Assembly (NCBI GenBank): GCA_002352125.1
Contig: DEHU01000013.1
Coordinates: 23,639 to 47,529 of the forward strand
Direction: 5' to 3'
DNA: 23,891 nucleotides
Origin: Competibacteraceae bacterium UBA2792
GTDB taxonomy: Bacteria > Pseudomonadota > Gammaproteobacteria > Competibacterales > Competibacteraceae
Shown here: positions 15,577-22,127 of the stretch, one piece after another
How the letters are laid out: each line of letters starts with the position of its first letter
Numbering within the stretch: position 1 is the first letter of the stretch
Translations under genes and position numbers: made by a program
Notes under the pieces: generated by a model
Seen by the model: the letters and a program-made list of their open reading frames with translations, nothing else
What the model was told of the DNA's origin: nothing
Databases searched by the model: none

Positions 15577-16110
15577 ATGTCTGAGTTGATCCCTTTCATC
15601 TTCGAATCGAAGCCTATCCGCGTCCTAAATCTGGACGGCTCCCCCTGGTTCGTCGCCAAGGACGTGATGCTGGCGTTGGAATACGCCGAAACCAGCATCA
15701 GCAATGTTGCTGACCGAACTGCCCACGTCCCCGACGAGTGGAAGGGGCAACATCCGATAGTGACCCTTGGCGGCACTCAAGAACTGTGGTGCCTATCCGA
15801 ACCAGGGCTGTACTTCTTCATTTTTCGCAGCGACAAGCCCAAGGCGCTGCCCTTCCAGAAATGGGTGGCCGGCGACGTGCTGCCCTCGATCCGACGAACC
15901 GGTGGCTATGGCAGAAACCATTTCGCCGCACAAGCCAAGCTGCACGGGCTGTTGCGGACGGTGCTGCGGGACATCGGGACCGCCCGGGACGCGTTTGTTC
16001 AGCAGGGGCTGATCGATCAAGCGCGACCGCTGTTCGCGGCGCTGGGGATTCCCATGCCGGATATTGAGCTGGTCGGTAAGCCGTCCGGGCAGTATCACTT
16101 GGTCGATTGA
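15577..16110 (+). CDS. BRO-N domain phage antirepressor
   Basis: 177 residues with a BRO-N domain in about the first 110 (IRVLNLDGSPWFVAKDVMLAL, then LWCLSEPGLYFFIFRSDKP, then FQKWVAGDVLPSIRRTGGY), the signature of the P1 Ant/Bro-type antirepressors. The C-terminal about 65 residues are helical and probably regulatory. Antirepressors of this kind bind and inactivate phage repressors; here the repressor candidate at 10838 has no self-cleavage domain, which fits control by an antirepressor. Expression is probably governed by the upstream C4-like RNA. The gene directly precedes a small acidic ORF. Confidence 0.88.
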   Translation: MSELIPFIFESKPIRVLNLDGSPWFVAKDVMLALEYAETSISNVADRTAHVPDEWKGQHPIVTLGGTQELWCLSEPGLYFFIFRSDKPKALPFQKWVAGDVLPSIRRTGGYGRNHFAAQAKLHGLLRTVLRDIGTARDAFVQQGLIDQARPLFAALGIPMPDIELVGKPSGQYHLVD

Positions 16111-16120
16111 GGGCGCCGAC

Positions 16121-16309
16121 ATGTACGAAGACATCGAGCAGACCCGAGACGACGACCTAGAACTGATCCGACAGGCCAAAGCCAACCTTGCCGTCTTGGA
16201 GGCGGTCATGGAACGCAACCGCCTGCTCCGGCCGGACCGGAAGCTGGTCGGGCATCTTGCCGTGTTCAGCTACAAGATCGACGAGCAGATCTCCGCGCTG
16301 CTGGGTTGA
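16121..16309 (+). CDS. Small helical phage protein, 62 aa
   Basis: The start at ATG 16121 is favoured because a GAGG at about 16108-16111 precedes it; an upstream extension to 16064 only shadows the antirepressor gene. The N-terminus is acidic (MYEDIEQTRDDDLELIRQAK) and the rest is helical with Leu spacing (NLAVLEAVMERNRLL), suggesting a coiled-coil or dimerising protein. No family is recognised. It follows the antirepressor by 10 nt and ends before a strong terminator, so it is probably the last gene of this operon. Confidence 0.6.
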   Translation: MYEDIEQTRDDDLELIRQAKANLAVLEAVMERNRLLRPDRKLVGHLAVFSYKIDEQISALLG

Positions 16310-16368
16310 GTAAGGGACCGGCTCGGCAATGGATGCCGCGTCACCGCCAGAAACATCATCTCGCCCCA

Positions 16369-16392
16369 AACCCGCCCGTCGGCGGGTTTTTT
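16369..16392 (+). terminator. Intrinsic terminator ending the antirepressor operon
   Basis: AACCCGCC pairs with GGCGGGTT (8 bp, 4-nt loop CGTC) and runs into a six-T tract. It closes the operon that contains the antirepressor and the 62-aa protein. Confidence 0.9.
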
Positions 16393-16539
16393 ATTGCCAA
16401 GAAAAAAGCCGAAAAAAGGCCGTTATGCTGATTTCAAAAAAAGGTATGCACAGGCGTGCGCCAGAATCCGCCCCTTTCGCGTTGTTTTTTTGCAAGCTAT
16501 TGATTGTTGCTGTAAATGTCTTAGCGTGTTACACCATGT

Positions 16540-16842
16540 TTAGGTGCGGGTTAGCCGGTTTTAGGTGCGGGTTAGCCGGTTTTAGGTGCGGGTTAGTTTT
16601 CCGGCCATTTCGGCCGTTTACTTATTATCTTTATGTTTTTAAACAATAAATAAAATAAAAGAAGGCCGAAAAGGCGTGCGGATCGCGATTTGTTGTGTTT
16701 TTGATAGGTGCGGGTTAGTGCGGGTTAGTGCGGCTAATCCGCCCCAACACGCACATCAATCCGCACGCAAAAATCATTTTTAAAACAATGCCATATTAAG
16801 TATGCTAGGCCAATACGTGCGGGTTGTGCGGGTGTGCGGGTT
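16540..16842. repeat. GTGCGGGTTAG iteron-like repeats
   Basis: Exact copies of the 11-mer start at 16544, 16565 and 16586 (21-bp spacing) and at 16708 and 16718 (10-bp spacing), with a near copy at 16728. Shorter GTGCGGGT(T) copies lie at 16817, 16826 and 16834, just before the tyrosine recombinase gene. Degenerate inverted copies lie at about 16734-16744 and 16756-16766. The 21-bp and 10-bp spacings equal about two and one helical turns, so a protein would meet all sites on one DNA face. Confidence 0.85.
16608..16671. other. AT-rich segment flanked by inverted repeats (candidate unwinding element)
   Basis: TTTCGGCC (16608-16615) and GGCCGAAA (16664-16671) are perfect inverted arms around a 48-bp, almost G/C-free segment (16616-16663). 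It is flanked on both sides by the 11-mer repeats, the usual build of an iteron-type replication origin. No replication initiator protein of the usual Rep family is seen, apart from the primase-helicase. Confidence 0.5.
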
Positions 16843-16888
16843 GCGCTGCCTGTGCCTACCCAAAAAAAAGCAACTGCGAGGGTTATCG

Positions 16889-17923
16889 ATGCGATTCGAA
16901 ACAGCGATAGCAAATCCGGTGATCGGACAGTGGATCGACCACAAACGATATAATGAATGTCGCGCAACCAGTACGCTATACCACTATAGCCTTGCTTTGA
17001 ATAGGCTTAATTCGTACATGGTACAAGAGCAAAAAACAGAGTTGATGTCCGCAACGCCAGAACAGCTAGAAAGATATTGCGGGCTGTGGCTCTATGAACA
17101 TAAGGTGAGCGTGCAAAATCGGCACGTCATCGTGACCGCAATACGAGGGTTTTTCGCGTGGTGTGCCAAGATGCGGCTCATCGCGAAAAACCCGGCAGAA
17201 TGCTTGCCGGCACCGAAAATTGGTACAGCGCTACCGAAAGCGGCACGGCTTGAGCATGCCGAGAAGATATTGATGGTGCCCGATCTCTGCACTTTTGCAG
17301 GACTGCGCGATGCCGCGATGCTGTCGGTTCTGATCGGCACCGGGTGTCGAGTCAGCGGGCTGGTCGGACTCGACGAAGAAGATTTGATCTGGACTCGATC
17401 CGATCTCGGCACCGAGCGGCTGTTGCTGCGCCTGCTGGAGAAGGGAAAAAAGGAGCGGATTATTCCGGCTCCGCTGGAAACTGGGTTGCTGCTTCGCGCG
17501 TACCTCGGGCACGAAGAACTGGAAAAAATAGATCGCGTGAACACCAAAGGCAGAAAAGTGCTATTCGTGAATCGAGCGAACAGCCAGGTGAAAAAATACG
17601 ATCATTACGGAGATTCGCGGCGCCTGAACCAGGCTTATGTGGATCGGATCATCAAGATGTACGGGAAAAAGGCAGGATTGCCGCCACGCGTATGTCATGC
17701 GCACGCTTTCCGCCATCTTGTTGGGACCGAGATGGCAGAATCGGATGTTGATCTGTTGCAGCGCCAAGCCTTGCTTGGGCACGCCGACCCGAAGTCTACC
17801 GAGGTGTATACACATCTTGCGACCAGGAAACTGATGGAAACGGTCGACCATGCCAATCCTCTTGGAAAGATTAGGACGCCTGTTAGCCAATTAGCTGACA
17901 TACTTAGGACACCAAGAAGCTGA
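16889..17923 (+). CDS. Tyrosine recombinase (phage integrase/XerC-like)
   Basis: 344 residues; ATG 16889 has GAGGG at 16878-16882. The frame is open upstream to 16802, but there it runs through the repeat region. An N-terminal SAM-like core-binding domain spans about 1-100. The catalytic set is complete: R154 (GTGCRVSG), K185 (LLEKGKKE), H272 and R275 in HAFRH, H298 in LLGHAD, and the nucleophile Y307 (STEVYTHL). The protein therefore looks active. It probably cuts and joins DNA at phage attachment sites, or resolves dimers like XerC/D. It lies beside the candidate origin, and a second, unrelated recombinase follows it. Which enzyme integrates the phage is not visible. Confidence 0.92.
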   Translation: MRFETAIANPVIGQWIDHKRYNECRATSTLYHYSLALNRLNSYMVQEQKTELMSATPEQLERYCGLWLYEHKVSVQNRHVIVTAIRGFFAWCAKMRLIAKNPAECLPAPKIGTALPKAARLEHAEKILMVPDLCTFAGLRDAAMLSVLIGTGCRVSGLVGLDEEDLIWTRSDLGTERLLLRLLEKGKKERIIPAPLETGLLLRAYLGHEELEKIDRVNTKGRKVLFVNRANSQVKKYDHYGDSRRLNQAYVDRIIKMYGKKAGLPPRVCHAHAFRHLVGTEMAESDVDLLQRQALLGHADPKSTEVYTHLATRKLMETVDHANPLGKIRTPVSQLADILRTPRS

Positions 17924-18278
17924 GTAAAATGCATTAGTAGCAACTAAACACTTACATGCATCAATATTGACCGCCCACGTAACTGCAATAGGCGCTACCA
18001 GCCCTAGCGGCGTATTGTGCTGCGGAGCGATGTTTATGGATGCCGCTGCGGTGGTTTTATGTATGCCCAGATAGGCTTACACAATCTAATTAAGTGATGC
18101 AATACAGTTGCATCGACAATAATCATGATTATTGCAGTAATCTTGAATTTCAATAAATGAACATCGTTCATATCGCGATGCTTCGTGAAGGGTGGGGGTT
18201 CGGCAGAATACTGGCCGTTCCGCCGATATGGGGGTGGGTACCTATCCATCTGCACTATTTCTATGTGCGACGCGAGAC
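17924..18278. other. Intergenic region with clustered dyads
   Basis: No gene is supported in this 355-bp, AT-richer stretch between the two recombinases. Visible are a cluster of inverted repeats at 18096-18179 and, nearer the serine recombinase, a GGGTGGGGG stretch. It probably holds the serine recombinase promoter and its regulator or recombinase binding sites; promoter boxes could not be placed with confidence. Confidence 0.5.
18096..18179. repeat. Cluster of palindromes upstream of the serine recombinase
   Basis: Four dyads lie within 84 bp: GATGCAA/TTGCATC with a 5-nt spacer (18096-18114), CAATAATCATGATTATTG as an 18-bp perfect palindrome (18117-18134), ATGAACATCGTTCAT (18157-18171) and ATCGCGAT (18172-18179). 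They are different sequences, which argues for several proteins or for recombinase sites rather than one repeated operator. Confidence 0.7.
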
Positions 18279-19871
18279 ATGGCGGACGAAAAAACAGCAG
18301 TGATTTATTGCCGGGTATCCACGGCCAAACAGGCAGACGACGAGGTGCCGATAACGGGACAACGCGAGCGATGCGAGGACAAGGCAAGATCCCTGGGCGC
18401 GGTCGTGCTGAGGGTTTATAGCGATGAAGGGTTGAGCGGACGAACCGATAGCAGGCCAGCATTTCAGTCCGCCATTCTGTTTTGCGAGGCGCATTCGCCC
18501 TCTTACTTGATTACTTGGTCCACGTCCCGCTTTGCGCGCAATCGATTCGATGCCCAGCTTTACAAGCGCCGCTTAGCCAAGGCTGGCACTGATTTGGTGT
18601 ATGTTTCAATGGACATTGATCGCAACAGCGCGGCCGGCCAACTCACCGAAGGGATGTTGGAGCTGTTCGACGACTTCGTGAGCCGACAGATCGCCGCCGA
18701 TACCTTGCGCAGCATGATGCGCAATGCCCGGTCTGGATACTGGTGTGGTGGCCGGGTGCCTTATGGCTATCGAGCCGTTCCGGCAGTGGATGATCCACGA
18801 CGCAAACGACTTGAACCAAACCGCGACGAGTTCTCCATCGTTCGCCGTGCGTATGAGCTACGCGCAGCCGGTCACGGGGCCAGATTTATCGCCGCATCGT
18901 TGAACGGCGAAGGACTGTTCAACCGGCGTAGAAAGTGGAACATCTCGACGATATTATCGCTCTTACAAAACGATGCTGTGATTGGGAAAATGGTATTCGG
19001 ACGAATACAGCGCATCGATGGCCATCGAACCGTTATGCCACGCGAAGATTGGATCGTGGTCGACGCGCATGAACCCATCATCGATCAATCGCTATGGGAA
19101 ACGGTGCAAAGCATGATCGCCCGCGATGCGCCGCTGCGGACCGATAAGCCTGGTGCCATGTATTTAGGATCGCCGCACAGCACGCATGTTTTTACCGGTC
19201 TATTGCGCTGCGGCCGCTGCGGCGCGTCGATGCAGATCGAAAGCGCCAAGGGTCGATCCCGTCGGTACAGCTACTACAATTGCCGATCTGCGCAAAGGTC
19301 AGCAAGCTGTCCGACTCGGCGAATCCCCGCGCGCGAGCTGGACTCCTGGTTGCTCGATATCATTTGCGGCGACGTGCTAACCCGTGAAAACCTCATGACG
19401 CTGGCGCAAGATTTGCGCGATATGGCCGCGCGATGGCACGACGACCGCGCATCGCGACGCCGCGCGGTCGAGGGGCAAATCCGCGACGTGACCCGCCGCA
19501 ACCGCAAACTGTACGAGGTGTTGGAAGAATTCGGCCGCAATGCGCCGAATCTGGGTGATATCGCCTTTCGGCTGCGAGAAAACAACGATCGGTTGAAAAC
19601 CTTGCAGGGCGAACTTTCGCGCATCGACGCCGAAGAACCACCGCATGTAGAAATCGGGGAGCAAGATTTGGACGAGTTGGCGGCTTTGCTGGCCGAAACC
19701 GTCAAGAGCGAACATAATGCTGCGAAAACAAGAGCTTTTTTAGCTGGATTCATCGAGCGAATCGTCGTGGATGCCGACGTGATCAAAATCGAATATGCCC
19801 CCGCATCGCTGTTTACCGATGTGTTTCACAGCGAAACGAAGTGGCGCCCCGAACAGGAGTTGAACCTGTGA
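18279..19871 (+). CDS. Large serine recombinase (integrase type)
   Basis: 530 residues from ATG 18279; the frame is open to 18192 (GTG), but the shorter start gives the usual few residues before the first strand. The resolvase domain has the catalytic S14 in VIYCRVST. It also has DEGLSGRTDSRP and SRFARNRFD, then a recombinase domain (PYGYRAV, SLWETVQSMI), a zinc ribbon starting LRCGRCGASM (C311, C314) with later Cys residues, and a coiled-coil tail. The last residues (WRPEQELNL) are encoded inside tRNA-Arg, so the stop codon is in the attachment region and excision would alter the C-terminus. The family integrates or excises phages and elements. No inactivating change is seen. Confidence 0.92.
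   Translation: MADEKTAVIYCRVSTAKQADDEVPITGQRERCEDKARSLGAVVLRVYSDEGLSGRTDSRPAFQSAILFCEAHSPSYLITWSTSRFARNRFDAQLYKRRLAKAGTDLVYVSMDIDRNSAAGQLTEGMLELFDDFVSRQIAADTLRSMMRNARSGYWCGGRVPYGYRAVPAVDDPRRKRLEPNRDEFSIVRRAYELRAAGHGARFIAASLNGEGLFNRRRKWNISTILSLLQNDAVIGKMVFGRIQRIDGHRTVMPREDWIVVDAHEPIIDQSLWETVQSMIARDAPLRTDKPGAMYLGSPHSTHVFTGLLRCGRCGASMQIESAKGRSRRYSYYNCRSAQRSASCPTRRIPARELDSWLLDIICGDVLTRENLMTLAQDLRDMAARWHDDRASRRRAVEGQIRDVTRRNRKLYEVLEEFGRNAPNLGDIAFRLRENNDRLKTLQGELSRIDAEEPPHVEIGEQDLDELAALLAETVKSEHNAAKTRAFLAGFIERIVVDADVIKIEYAPASLFTDVFHSETKWRPEQELNL
19842..19871. other. Attachment-site half (attL/attR) in tRNA-Arg
   Basis: The 3' end of the serine recombinase gene overlaps the 3' part of tRNA-Arg over about 30 bp. 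Phage genes lie on one side and chromosomal genes on the other, so the crossover probably lies here or nearby. The second copy would be outside the window, so the exact core cannot be defined. Confidence 0.6.
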
Positions 19872-19918
19872 CCTCACCCTTAGGAGGGGTGCGCTCTATC
19901 CGACTGAGCTATCGGGGC
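19842..19918 (-). tRNA. tRNA-Arg (anticodon CCU)
   Basis: Read on the minus strand, the 77 nt form a complete cloverleaf. The acceptor stem is GCCCCGA/TCGGGGC, the D arm contains AGCTCAGTCGGATAGAGC, and the anticodon stem CACCC/GGGTG carries loop CTCCTAA with anticodon CCT. The T arm contains GGTTCAACTCC, then discriminator G and an encoded CCA. It decodes AGG. The gene remains whole at the phage junction, as expected when an element integrates at a tRNA 3' end and restores it. Confidence 0.96.
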
Positions 19919-20022
19919 TAAGCGGGGAGGGTCCAGAGAAATACTGGCTACCCGTGACCGGGTTTATTGGTATGGGGTTTCGGTAGAATAGCTGATCTGG
20001 CTCTGCCCAAACAAGGGGATGG

Positions 20023-20670
20023 TTATCGGCCAGACTGGATCGAGCGAAACGTCAAGTTGATCCGGGAGCCGGTTGGCTGGCGGGTCTTGGGAACGTGATG
20101 CCGCCAGCAATGTTGGGTTGTGCCGCCCAGCACCAGCACGTCGCCATCTTCCAACCGCAATTCCACCCGCAATCGCCGCTTTTTGTGCTGCATCAAAAAA
20201 CGGCGCGTGGCGCCGAAGCTGACCGAGGCGATCACCGGGTTGCGGCCCAACTCGGGTTCGTCGTCGCTGTGCCAGCCCATGCTGTCTTGACCGTCGCGGT
20301 ACAGATTGAGCAGCGCGCTGTTGAAATGGGCTGCCGCCAGCCTCTCGATACGTTCCCGCACGAGCAGCAGCGTCGGCGTCCACGATACTGGCTCCAGCCG
20401 CAGGCCGGAATAGCTGTAAATGGCATCGGGGTCGCCATACCAAGCGCTCAAGCGGGGCGAGACGATGGCCCGGCCGTACAGGGTGATGGTGTGTTGTTGC
20501 CAAGCCGTTTCCCGTTGCAGCACATCGAATAAACGGGCGCAGTCCGCAGATGCAAAGGCTCGCCGATAGAGCACACCCTCTCCGTCGGGCAAATCCAATC
20601 GCTCGCCGATCGCGCGGACAGCGTTCGAATCGAGGGAGGCCACGAGCGCCGGGTCAGGCGATGCGTTCAC
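20023..20670 (-). CDS. AlkB-like (ALKBH2-type) 2-oxoglutarate dioxygenase
   Basis: 215 residues from a GTG start at 20670 that overlaps the preceding stop as GTGA, so translation is coupled to the NRDE gene. The iron ligands are visible as H134 and D136 in MGWHSDDE and a later His (H191) in the TQHCWRHHVP stretch. The 2-oxoglutarate-binding Arg lies in SRINLTFR at the C-terminus, and NPVIASVSFGATRRF fits the ALKBH2-like branch. Such enzymes oxidatively demethylate alkylated bases in DNA. The reading frame is open upstream to 21000, but that is a shadow of the neighbouring gene. The family assignment is strong; the exact substrate is not visible. Confidence 0.9.
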   Translation of the reverse strand: MNASPDPALVASLDSNAVRAIGERLDLPDGEGVLYRRAFASADCARLFDVLQRETAWQQHTITLYGRAIVSPRLSAWYGDPDAIYSYSGLRLEPVSWTPTLLLVRERIERLAAAHFNSALLNLYRDGQDSMGWHSDDEPELGRNPVIASVSFGATRRFLMQHKKRRLRVELRLEDGDVLVLGGTTQHCWRHHVPKTRQPTGSRINLTFRSIQSGR

Positions 20671-21452
20671 GCCGGCCGCCCGGCACGTTGTGCCGGTAAC
20701 GGCCAATCCATCCGAAATTCGCGCCGGTCGGCATCGGGCCAAGTCACCTCGACCATACAGATATCGCCGATATTGTTCGCCAGCAACACGGTGGATGCGC
20801 GGGTGCCGTAATTTGGCGCGTCGATAAAGACGGGCGATAACCAGCGTTCCCATTCCAGCGGGATACCGGTCCGGGGAAGCTCGGTATCGGGTGCGGGTAC
20901 GCGATCCGTCAGCAAGTCCAACAGGTCGTCCGCAGTCGGATTCGGCCGGCGGTTCAGCAGTTGGTGCAACGACAGCCGGCCCCGCTTCAGCTTGGGCCAC
21001 GGCGTGTCGAGCAGATGGTTGCTGAGGCCGTACAGGCCGGGCGCCAGCGAACGAGGCTCGCCGGCGAGGTTGGCGTAATAAAACAATTCCTCTCCGTCGC
21101 CCAGCAGCAGGTTGAAGCTGTTGTAAGAACTGGCGCGCGCGACCAGCCGATCCAGGTAGGCGTGCGCCGGTTCATCACCTTGCAGGTAATCGCTGACCAG
21201 CCGACCACGCGAGGGCGCGTTTTGCACTATTCTGGCCGGGTCGCGGTAGTTGGTGAGCGCGGCGAAGCGACCGGTGCGAGTGATGCCTAGCCAAGTACCG
21301 CCTTCCTTGAGATCGCGGCCGGCCAACACTTGCGGGCTGTCGTTCCAAAAAGCCAGTGGCGCGGTGGGGCGATCGAGAAATTCGTCGCGATTGGCCGCGA
21401 CGATCAGCCGGAAGCTTGGATGACGGCGGTAGGCGAACAAGATGAGGCACAT
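20667..21452 (-). CDS. NRDE/TANGO2-family protein
   Basis: 261 residues from ATG 21452, chosen because the protein then begins MCLILFAY with Cys at position 2, the usual family start; an ATG three codons upstream (21461) is also possible. The signature LIVAANRDEFLDRP appears early, followed by GGTWLGITRTGRFAALTNYRD, both characteristic of the TANGO2/NRDE (DUF833) family. The N-terminal Cys resembles an Ntn-hydrolase-type nucleophile, but no enzymatic role is established for this bacterial protein. It is the first gene of a two-gene unit with the alkB-like gene downstream. Confidence 0.9.
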   Translation of the reverse strand: MCLILFAYRRHPSFRLIVAANRDEFLDRPTAPLAFWNDSPQVLAGRDLKEGGTWLGITRTGRFAALTNYRDPARIVQNAPSRGRLVSDYLQGDEPAHAYLDRLVARASSYNSFNLLLGDGEELFYYANLAGEPRSLAPGLYGLSNHLLDTPWPKLKRGRLSLHQLLNRRPNPTADDLLDLLTDRVPAPDTELPRTGIPLEWERWLSPVFIDAPNYGTRASTVLLANNIGDICMVEVTWPDADRREFRMDWPLPAQRAGRPA

Positions 21453-21491
21453 GGAGATCAAAAGGACCGGTCGAAATGGCGGCGGGCGATA

Positions 21492-22127
21492 TCAGGTCTC
21501 GGAGTAAGCTTTGAGAACGCCGATGACCATCGCCATCCGGATGAGTTGCGACAAGGTATCGGCTTGCATTTTCAGCATGACCTTGGCGCGATGGACTTCC
21601 ACAGTCTTGCGGCTCAGGCTTAACGCCTCGGCGATTTCCCGGTTGGACAAGCCTTCTACGACTCGCCGCAACACGTCCTGCTCGCGAGGAGTCAGGGTGT
21701 CGAATCGACCCATCAAGTCCTGTCGCCGCGCGCGGGCACGCCGCCGCGTCAAGTCTTCGGCCAGCGCGTTGTGGACACAATCCAACAGCAACTGGTCGTT
21801 GAACGGTTTTTCGATGAAATCCCGCGCACCTTGCTTCATGGCGGCGACCGCCATCGAGACGTCGCTGTGGCCGGTGATAATGATGGTTGGTACGTCGATA
21901 CCGCGATTGCGCAAGTGTTGCTGTACGCTTGGGTCGTTGCGTCCCGGAACGCGGATATCCAGCAGCAGACAACCCGGACGGTCGGGTCGATAAGCGGCCA
22001 CGAACGCTTCGGTATCAACGAAAACCAGCACTTGCAACCCCACGGATTCCAGCAGGCACTGGAGCGAATCGTGCGATACCGAATTGTCGTCCACGACGTA
22101 AACCAACGGAGCATCGTGCTCGTTCAT
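21492..22127 (-). CDS. FixJ/LuxR-type response regulator
   Basis: 211 residues with an N-terminal receiver domain (acidic pair D13-D14, phospho-acceptor D57 in LLLDIRV, T85, K107 in EKPF) and a C-terminal LuxR/GerE HTH at about 145-205 (LTPREQDVLRRVVEGLSNRE, then IAEALSLSRKTVEVHR). Its usual MPGMSG-type loop is changed to PGRNDPS, but all phosphorylation residues remain. The start overlaps the end of the histidine-kinase gene by four bases, so the two form a cognate pair. The regulated genes are unknown; the divergent enoyl-CoA hydratase gene is one possible target. Confidence 0.93.
   Translation of the reverse strand: MNEHDAPLVYVVDDNSVSHDSLQCLLESVGLQVLVFVDTEAFVAAYRPDRPGCLLLDIRVPGRNDPSVQQHLRNRGIDVPTIIITGHSDVSMAVAAMKQGARDFIEKPFNDQLLLDCVHNALAEDLTRRRARARRQDLMGRFDTLTPREQDVLRRVVEGLSNREIAEALSLSRKTVEVHRAKVMLKMQADTLSQLIRMAMVIGVLKAYSET

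Larger units (their letters stand above)
16393..16888. other. Non-coding region with iterons and AT-rich core
   Basis: No convincing gene lies here. The stretch holds direct and inverted copies of GTGCGGGTTAG, an AT-rich segment, and an inverted repeat around that segment. It is the best candidate for a replication origin or partition site in this window, or a regulatory region for the recombinase. Confidence 0.6.
1..19871 (+). mobile_element. Right part of an integrated temperate prophage
   Basis: A continuous run of phage genes fills this span: tail module, divergent repressor region, primase-helicase, antirepressor, and tyrosine and serine recombinases. It ends inside a tRNA-Arg gene, after which gene content becomes ordinary chromosomal and mostly minus-strand. 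All phage genes but one small regulator are on the plus strand. The left end, with terminase, capsid and probably lysis genes, lies outside the window, so the other attachment site cannot be seen. The right boundary is inferred from the recombinase-tRNA overlap and is good to within the tRNA 3' part (19842-19871). Whether the phage is still active cannot be judged from this part alone, but no broken gene was seen. Confidence 0.9.

Noticed and set aside
15339..15584. Open frame of 81 codons across the C4-like region
   Set aside because: It covers the structured RNA and its target, whose conserved features are explained by RNA pairing; no good start signal. A small coding role cannot be fully excluded, since C4 regions often overlap short frames.
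1..16000. Second copy of the tRNA-Arg 3' end inside the window
   Set aside because: No matching copy was noticed by eye; the left attachment site must lie outside the window.
16329..16649. Open frame of 106 codons containing repeated GFRCGLA
   Set aside because: It runs through a terminator and is produced by the iteron repeats being in frame; no ribosome-binding site and biased composition.
16540..16842. CRISPR array
   Set aside because: Repeats are only 11 bp, spacing is 10 or 21 bp, and there are no unique spacers or cas genes.
19919..20022. Terminator of the alkB-like operon
   Set aside because: A short ACCCG/CGGGT hairpin is present on the minus strand, but it has no T tract, so it is not listed as a terminator.
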